Of a stretch of DNA of 10,469 nucleotides, positions 6,174 through 10,469 are shown piece by piece; within the stretch, counting starts at the first letter, position 1, and every line of letters starts with the position of its first letter. Made by a program: the position numbers and the translations under genes. The notes beneath the pieces were generated by a model, which saw only the letters and a list, made by a program, of their open reading frames with translations, was not told the origin of the DNA and searched no databases. The stretch lies in contig JAFGJA010000043.1 in assembly GCA_016929355.1 (NCBI GenBank), forward strand, positions 1-10,469, read 5' to 3'. The stretch is from Anaerolineae bacterium (lineage in GTDB: Bacteria; Chloroflexota; Anaerolineae; Aggregatilineales; Aggregatilineaceae).

Positions 6174-6884
6174 ATGGGAAGCGAGAGCACTGTGACCGAC
6201 CACCAGCCGCCAGAAGAAAATTATAGTAAAGCCAATGAAGATTTCCTCAAAGCGGTTTACCTGCTGCAACAAGATCAGGAGCGAGTGCAAACGTCCGTAC
6301 TCGCCGAGGCGTTGAACATTTCCGCCCCCTCCACTACCGAAATGGCGAAAAAGTTGGCAAAAGCGCAACTGGTTATTCACGAACCGTATCGCGGCATCCG
6401 CCTGACCGAAGCCGGAGAACGGATCGCGTTGGAGATTGTGCGCCACCACCGGCTGCTTGAATTATTTTTAGTGCAGGCGTTAGGTTATGCCTGGGATGAA
6501 GTACATGAAGAAGCGGAACAACTGGAACACGCCGTTTCCGAACGCCTGATGCAGCGTATCGCGGAATATCTCGGCAACCCGCGCTACGATCCACATGGCG
6601 ATCCCATCCCCGGTCCAGAGGGGGATATTCATGACCGCGAACTGACGCCGTTAGCGGAATGGGAAATCGGGGAAAAAGGGTTGATCGCCCGGTTACGCGA
6701 TCAATCGCCGGAAATGCTGCGCTACCTGGACGATAAGGGCCTCGTCATTGCGGCGCAAGTGGAAATACTGAAAACCGATCCCTTTGATGGCCCGCTCACC
6801 TTATTAGTCGATGGCACGGAACAAGTGATTGGGGTCAATGTCGCCCAATACATCCTCGTGGCCCCTTACGAAAACCCCCATTAG
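6174..6884 (+). CDS. DtxR/MntR-family metal-dependent transcriptional repressor
   Basis: The protein has 236 residues from ATG 6174. GTG 6192 is an alternative. The frame is open upstream to TTG 6063, but that extension has no family similarity. Residues 17-80 are the winged helix ('NEDFLKAVYLL', 'LAEALNISAPSTTEMAKKL', 'YRGIRLTEAG'). Residues 85-150 form the dimerisation and metal-binding domain ('VRHHRLLELFLVQALG', 'VHEEAEQLEHAVSERL', 'PHGDPIP'). Residues 156-230 form a FeoA/SH3-like tail ('DPFDGPLTLLVDGTEQVIG'). By motif alignment with DtxR from memory, the primary-site Met10 and Cys102 positions hold D23 and E115, with E118 and H119 conserved, as in manganese-type MntR/TroR/ScaR proteins. 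The ancillary residues H92, E96 and H111 are also kept. It should repress metal uptake genes when Mn(II) or Fe(II) is plentiful. No transporter gene lies in this window, so the targets are elsewhere. Confidence 0.92.
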   Translation: MGSESTVTDHQPPEENYSKANEDFLKAVYLLQQDQERVQTSVLAEALNISAPSTTEMAKKLAKAQLVIHEPYRGIRLTEAGERIALEIVRHHRLLELFLVQALGYAWDEVHEEAEQLEHAVSERLMQRIAEYLGNPRYDPHGDPIPGPEGDIHDRELTPLAEWEIGEKGLIARLRDQSPEMLRYLDDKGLVIAAQVEILKTDPFDGPLTLLVDGTEQVIGVNVAQYILVAPYENPH

Positions 6885-6906
6885 CGCCAACCGCGCCAAC
6901 AGAAAG

Positions 6907-6937
6907 CAGCACCCATACAGCACCAACACACAGCACC
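6907..6937. repeat. Three copies of CAGCACC
   Basis: CAGCACC stands at 6907-6913, 6918-6924 and 6931-6937, in a short CA-rich stretch between the repressor stop and its terminator. It is a small imperfect repeat of no known role and may be an unstructured C/A-rich entry site before the terminator. Confidence 0.35.
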
Positions 6938-6942
6938 AATAG

Positions 6943-6980
6943 CAAGAGGCGGGGTTGGTATGCCGCCGCCTCTTGTTTGT
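6943..6980 (+). terminator. Rho-independent terminator of the repressor gene
   Basis: A 10-bp perfect stem CAAGAGGCGG/CCGCCTCTTG (6943-6952 with 6966-6975) encloses a 13-nt loop and is followed by TTTGT. It lies between two convergent genes. The T-run is short and only on the + strand side. The stem may still act as a partial barrier for the minus-strand gene ending at 7007. Confidence 0.7.
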
Positions 6981-7006
6981 CCGTTATATAGTATGATTGT
7001 GCGCCG

Positions 7007-8539
7007 TTACTGCATGGCCCCTTTCCAGACCGCATCCAGCGTTTGGAGCGTGACCAGATTGCGCACGTTGTACCCGTTGTCCAGATAGTCCGCTGTCAGG
7101 TAGCATGAATTATCATTGGGCGGCGTGTCCAGGTGGAACCCGTCATCCTCAACCCCATGATTCGGCAGACTTTCCAGCGCGACCCACAGATTGATCAACG
7201 GAATGCCGTAATCCTGCGCAATCTTGATCACGATCTGGTTGTAGAGTACGGTGTGATTCCAGAAGCCCGTATTGCTGGGGAAGGTGCTCAGAATCGGCAC
7301 AACGTTCTGCTCAATCGTCAACCGGACCACATCACGCAGGTAGAAATCGAACTCATAAGCCGACATGACCAGCAGATCGCTCGTGCCGAACATGATAATC
7401 GCCACGCTGGGGTTATGCACCCGATATTCGCAATCCATCGGCGATTCACCGGGTTGGCACACGCCCGGATTCGCGTAGTCGGGATTCATAACGGTGTTCA
7501 CGTTATACCCATTGTGGGCGGCTTCGCTATTATAGGCCAGCGATTCGCCAAAGTGGTTGATCACGCCTTGCAAATCGGTGTATGGCCCTAAGTTGTACTG
7601 GCCCCAGGCAAACTGACTCAGAAAATACCAGTGCGCGGAGGAGCAATCACCCACCTTCGCCACAACATTCGGATTCCGGCCAGCCGCGCGGCCCGCGAGG
7701 AAAATATCGCGCGCGCGGGGCGTGGAGCCGCCCACCGCCGGGACCGCCGCAATATCGAGTCCCGCGATAGTTGAGAGATTAAAACTACCGATCACCACGC
7801 CATCGTATGCGCCACCAGTGGTCGGGGGAACACCACCGCCCAGATTAACCGCCGGAGCCTGCGATTGTTCGGCTGCACCGCCCGCCGTTGCGCCACCGGC
7901 ACGAATCACTTCGCCGCTTTCCGGCAGATTCCAGGCGCTCACCCCTTCGAATTTAATGTAGATGCTGTAGAACCAGCCGCGCACTGTCCCGTCAGCCGTT
8001 TGTGCTAACACCCACGAGGCATCAGCATTACGCGCTTCGAGCACCAGCGCCGTGCCACCGGAGATATACCCCAAGGAACTGTTCTGCGTACCGGGGCCAC
8101 TGCGCACATTAAGATCGTAGACGGCGTAGGCATTCACGCCGCCAGCCGGGGCTGCCGCCGCCGGAGCCGCATCACCGCCACTTTGCGCTTGCGTATCCTG
8201 CGCCGGAGCCTGCGCCGCGCCGACAATTTCACTGCTCACTCCAAGCCGGGCGGCAGCATATCCCGCCGGATAGGTCAGATAAATTGAATACACCCAACCG
8301 CGAAATGCACCATCTTCGGTATGGCCCAAGACCCACGAAATATCATCATTCCGCGCTTCAAGCACCAGCGCTGTGCCGGGAGCCAGATAGGTTACAACAT
8401 CATAATCCGTACCCGGACCAGTGCGCATGGTTAATTGATAGGTTGCATAAGGCAGTGAGTCTTGCGCCGTGACCGGGAGCAAACCACCGATCAAAACCAG
8501 GCAGACGATCAAACTCACCAAACTTGTTTTCCGCAGCAT
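7007..8539 (-). CDS. Exported protein: two SH3b domains and an SGNH-hydrolase-like domain
   Basis: The protein has 510 residues from ATG 8539, with AAGGAG (8554-8549) nine bases upstream. A TTG at 8548 overlaps the normal spacer and is not used. Residues 1-25 are a signal peptide ending VTAQ. Two bacterial SH3 (SH3b) domains follow at about 31-88 and 138-195, both with the 'RTGPGT/RSGPGT' turn and a shared 'GTALVLEARN' and 'GWxYSIY' pattern. They are joined by Ala/Gln/Gly/Pro-rich linkers (about 105-135 and 213-245). Residues about 246-510 resemble an SGNH/GDSL-like fold: block I 'KVGDCSSAHWYFL' (G297-D298-C299), block III 'IIMFGTSDLLV' (G385-T-S-D388), and block V 'DDGFHLD' (D466-x-x-H469). 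SGNH enzymes are esterases or deacetylases, and SH3b domains usually bind cell wall or polysaccharide, so an envelope carbohydrate-esterase role is possible. Activity is uncertain because block I has Cys in place of the usual Ser and block III has Ser in place of Asn. Confidence 0.85.
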   Translation of the reverse strand: MLRKTSLVSLIVCLVLIGGLLPVTAQDSLPYATYQLTMRTGPGTDYDVVTYLAPGTALVLEARNDDISWVLGHTEDGAFRGWVYSIYLTYPAGYAAARLGVSSEIVGAAQAPAQDTQAQSGGDAAPAAAAPAGGVNAYAVYDLNVRSGPGTQNSSLGYISGGTALVLEARNADASWVLAQTADGTVRGWFYSIYIKFEGVSAWNLPESGEVIRAGGATAGGAAEQSQAPAVNLGGGVPPTTGGAYDGVVIGSFNLSTIAGLDIAAVPAVGGSTPRARDIFLAGRAAGRNPNVVAKVGDCSSAHWYFLSQFAWGQYNLGPYTDLQGVINHFGESLAYNSEAAHNGYNVNTVMNPDYANPGVCQPGESPMDCEYRVHNPSVAIIMFGTSDLLVMSAYEFDFYLRDVVRLTIEQNVVPILSTFPSNTGFWNHTVLYNQIVIKIAQDYGIPLINLWVALESLPNHGVEDDGFHLDTPPNDNSCYLTADYLDNGYNVRNLVTLQTLDAVWKGAMQ

Positions 8540-8573
8540 ACAATACAACTCCTTAAACTATTGAATGTGCTAT

Positions 8574-8602
8574 AGTGTATCTCATGTTGATGATGCGCCC
8601 AA
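8574..8602 (-). promoter_or_regulatory. Probable promoter of the SH3b/SGNH-like gene
   Basis: On the minus strand TTGGGC (8602-8597) and TACACT (8579-8574) are separated by 17 nt. Transcription would start near 8567, about 28 nt before the ATG, leaving room for the AAGGAG site. Confidence 0.45.
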
Positions 8603-8646
8603 TTTACCCAATGTGAGCCATGCTGTAAATAGCCGGACTCGACGCT

Positions 8647-9690
8647 TTAGCAACGATCCATCACCTGTACGCCCGTTGCGCCAAAAGTCGTCAGGCTGGC
8701 AATGATCGCGGGCACTTCGTCCAGCGATACCCGTTTGGTGACTAAGCGCGACGGATCAAGCACACCATGCTCGATCAAACGCAGCATCTCCGGGTAAGCG
8801 TGCGCCTGCAAACCATGACTGCCGTAAATCTCCAACTCCCAGCCAATCACCCGGCCCATCGGCAAGGGCGGATCGGCATCCTCACCGACCAATAAGCCCA
8901 CCTGCACATGACGCCCGCGCCGCCGCAGACTCAAAATCGAGTTACGCGCCGTGATGACGCTGCCCAACGCATCAAGCGAGACATGCGCGCCGCCCTGCGT
9001 CAGATCGTGGATTGCACCCGCCACGTCCACAACCTCACGCGCGTTGATGGTGTGGACAGCGCCCAACGCTTGCGCGAGATCAAGCGCTTCCGGTTTGATG
9101 TCCACGGCGATCACCTGCGCGCCCATCGCCACCGCGATCAGAATCGCGGAGAGGCCGACGCCACCGCAACCATGCACGACAACCCATTCGCCGGGTTTGA
9201 CGCGCCCTTGCGCCACGACTGCGCGAAATGATGTAGCAAAACGACAGCCCAAACTGGCAACATGGGCATAATCCAGCGCCTCAGGAATCCGCACGAGATT
9301 GGTATCGGCATAGGGCAGGGCGACATATTCGGCAAACGATCCCCAGGCGGTGAAACCGGGTTGGAATTGGTGCGCGCAGACCTGATGATCACCTTTGGCG
9401 CAATCGGGACAATTACCGCAGCCCAACACAAACGGGACGGTCACGCGATCCCCAACGGTCCAGCGCTGCACATCTTGGCCTACCGCGACGATTTCGCCCG
9501 CCAATTCGTGACCGGGCACATGTGGCAGTTCGGTAATATCAGGATCGTGGCCCTGCCAGCCGTGCCAATCGCTGCGGCAGATGCCGTTGGCTTGTACGGC
9601 GACGACCACGCCATCGGGTGAAGGCGTGGGATCGGGCATGGTGGCGATGGTCAACGGTCCCCCAAATGTTTCATAGATAACGGCTCGCAT
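8647..9690 (-). CDS. Zinc-dependent alcohol dehydrogenase (MDR family)
   Basis: The protein has 347 residues, normal for zinc-type medium-chain dehydrogenases. The catalytic zinc ligands are C38 ('NGICRSDWHGW'), H61-E62 ('PGHELAGEIV') and C149 ('SLGCRFATSFRAV'). The structural zinc site is C91, C94, C97 and C105 ('GCGNCPDCAKGDHQVC'). The Rossmann motif is 'HGCGGVGLSAILIA' (173-186), and Asp197 at the end of the second strand ('VIAVDIKPEAL') points to NAD rather than NADP. It oxidises an alcohol or reduces an aldehyde, in the cytoplasm, but the substrate cannot be told from the sequence. ATG 9690 has GAAGGG (9705-9700) nine bases upstream. The NADH dehydrogenase gene lies 85 nt upstream on the same strand, with a hairpin between them, so joint transcription is uncertain. 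No good terminator is seen after the stop. Confidence 0.93.
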   Translation of the reverse strand: MRAVIYETFGGPLTIATMPDPTPSPDGVVVAVQANGICRSDWHGWQGHDPDITELPHVPGHELAGEIVAVGQDVQRWTVGDRVTVPFVLGCGNCPDCAKGDHQVCAHQFQPGFTAWGSFAEYVALPYADTNLVRIPEALDYAHVASLGCRFATSFRAVVAQGRVKPGEWVVVHGCGGVGLSAILIAVAMGAQVIAVDIKPEALDLAQALGAVHTINAREVVDVAGAIHDLTQGGAHVSLDALGSVITARNSILSLRRRGRHVQVGLLVGEDADPPLPMGRVIGWELEIYGSHGLQAHAYPEMLRLIEHGVLDPSRLVTKRVSLDEVPAIIASLTTFGATGVQVMDRC

Positions 9691-9731
9691 CGTAGTTTTC
9701 CCTTCGAGATGAAAAATTTCGCGTCACCTAT

Positions 9732-9752
9732 AAAACCTCATCTGGGGGTTTT
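9732..9752 (-). terminator. Hairpin between the NADH dehydrogenase and alcohol dehydrogenase genes
   Basis: An 8-bp stem (9732-9739 with 9745-9752, one G-U pair, loop ATCTG) lies 24 nt after the NADH dehydrogenase stop. On the minus strand its 3' arm ends GGTTTT and is followed by ATAGG, so the T-run is part of the stem. It is a weak terminator or attenuator candidate. Confidence 0.4.
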
Positions 9753-9775
9753 CTTCAAATTAAGGGGAATAGCAG

Positions 9776-10469
9776 CTAGAAATCAGCGATCAGCGCACGA
9801 TCTGCCTCAGCCGCAACGGATTCGAGGGGGGCTGCGCCTAGCGAATGTTCCGCCTCGGCAAACGTGCCATGCGGTTGGTGTTCGAGAATGATGCGCACCG
9901 AGCGATCATAAGTGAAGTAGTTCCACATCCAGTTGATGAACACATTGAGCCGGTTGCGGAAACCCATCAGCGTGATCAGGTGCAGCACCAACCACGCAAC
10001 CCAGGCCAGAAAGCCGGTCAGTTGAATCTTGTAGAAAATCCAGGCTACCGCGCGGCTGCGGCCAATGGTCGCCATGATGCCGCGATCTTTGAACCCGCGA
10101 TAGGTGAAGGCTTTTTGCGGTTCAGCCTGCAAGCGCCGGACGATGTTTTGCGCGGCGAGTATTCCCTGTTGTTTCGCTACCGGGATCAGCATGGGATAGG
10201 GCTGGCCCTGGTCATTTTCGAGATAGGCCATGTCCCCGACAACGTATAGATCGGGATGTTCGGCAGTTTGCAGCGTGGGCAGGACGGGCACACGCCCCAT
10301 CCGACTCAGGGGAATATTGAGCATTTCCGCGACAGGGGAAGCTTTGACGCCCGCCGCCCAGACAAGCGTATGTGTGCGAATCGTGCGCCCATCATCCAGG
10401 CGAATCTGATCGTGATCGGCCTCGACCACGCCTGTACCTAAAATAACTTCAACGCCCATATCTGCAAGC
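9776..10469 (-). CDS. ndh: Type II NADH dehydrogenase (NDH-2), C-terminal part
   Basis: The frame runs off the right edge (codons before the Met at 10459 read LAD), so the ATG there is internal and about 230 residues are visible. The family blocks are 'LADMGVEVILG', 'TLVWAAGVKASPVAEML', the FAD-contacting 'HPDLYVVGDMAYLE' with 'PVAKQQGILAAQNI' just after, and 'FKDRGIMATIGRSRAVAW'. The C-terminal hydrophobic stretch 'GFLAWVAWLVLHLITLMG' with 'FRNRLNVFINWMWNYFTYDR' is the membrane-attachment part. NDH-2 is a single-subunit flavoprotein that passes electrons from NADH to quinone at the inner membrane face without pumping protons. A polar tail of about 30 residues follows. The FAD/NAD N-terminal half is outside the window. 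I cannot tell how it is regulated. Confidence 0.93.
   Translation of the reverse strand, partial: LADMGVEVILGTGVVEADHDQIRLDDGRTIRTHTLVWAAGVKASPVAEMLNIPLSRMGRVPVLPTLQTAEHPDLYVVGDMAYLENDQGQPYPMLIPVAKQQGILAAQNIVRRLQAEPQKAFTYRGFKDRGIMATIGRSRAVAWIFYKIQLTGFLAWVAWLVLHLITLMGFRNRLNVFINWMWNYFTYDRSVRIILEHQPHGTFAEAEHSLGAAPLESVAAEADRALIADF

Noticed and set aside
1..10469. tRNA, rRNA, CRISPR array or complete insertion sequence
   Set aside because: No cloverleaf, repeat-spacer pattern or intact transposase was seen in reading either strand.

Overview
The window reads as chromosomal DNA of a free-living bacterium with moderately high GC content. The best guess for the source is a Chloroflexota (Anaerolineae-like) genome. 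This rests on the mix of exported proteins with tandem SH3b domains joined by an Ala/Pro/Gly-rich linker to an SGNH-like domain, TPR proteins, a DtxR-family regulator with a FeoA-like tail and a type II NADH dehydrogenase. No marker gene is present, so the assignment is an inference.

Layout. Bases 1-1804 (+) hold the 3' part of a TPR-repeat protein, followed 14 nt later by a secreted subtilisin-like (S8) serine protease and a strong rho-independent terminator. Bases 1856-2282 are a gene-poor stretch. Its core (1981-2160) is about 21% GC by direct count, rich in short inverted repeats and unlike the rest of the window. Bases 2283-2711 (-) encode a small membrane-anchored protein of unknown function with an operator-like palindrome upstream. 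Bases 2860-3117 (+) hold only the C-terminal catalytic part of a tyrosine recombinase. Together, 1856-3117 looks like the scar of a mobile element.

Bases 3185-5967 (-) are a tldD-tldE (pmbA) operon for the two-subunit TldD/TldE metalloprotease, closed by a clear terminator on the minus strand. Divergently, 6174-6884 (+) encodes a DtxR/MntR-type metal-dependent repressor whose visible ligands look more like the manganese type than the iron type. It has its own promoter and terminator. Then follow three minus-strand genes: an exported protein with two SH3b domains and an SGNH-hydrolase-like domain with altered catalytic blocks (7007-8539), a zinc-dependent alcohol dehydrogenase (8647-9690), and the C-terminal part of a type II NADH dehydrogenase that runs off the right edge (9776-10469).

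The genes do not form one pathway. They group as a TPR/protease pair, an element scar, the TldDE operon with a divergent metal regulator, and envelope or redox functions. I did not find a convincing complete new system. The items most worth a second look are the element scar with its orphan gene, the altered SGNH active site and the TPR/subtilase pair.
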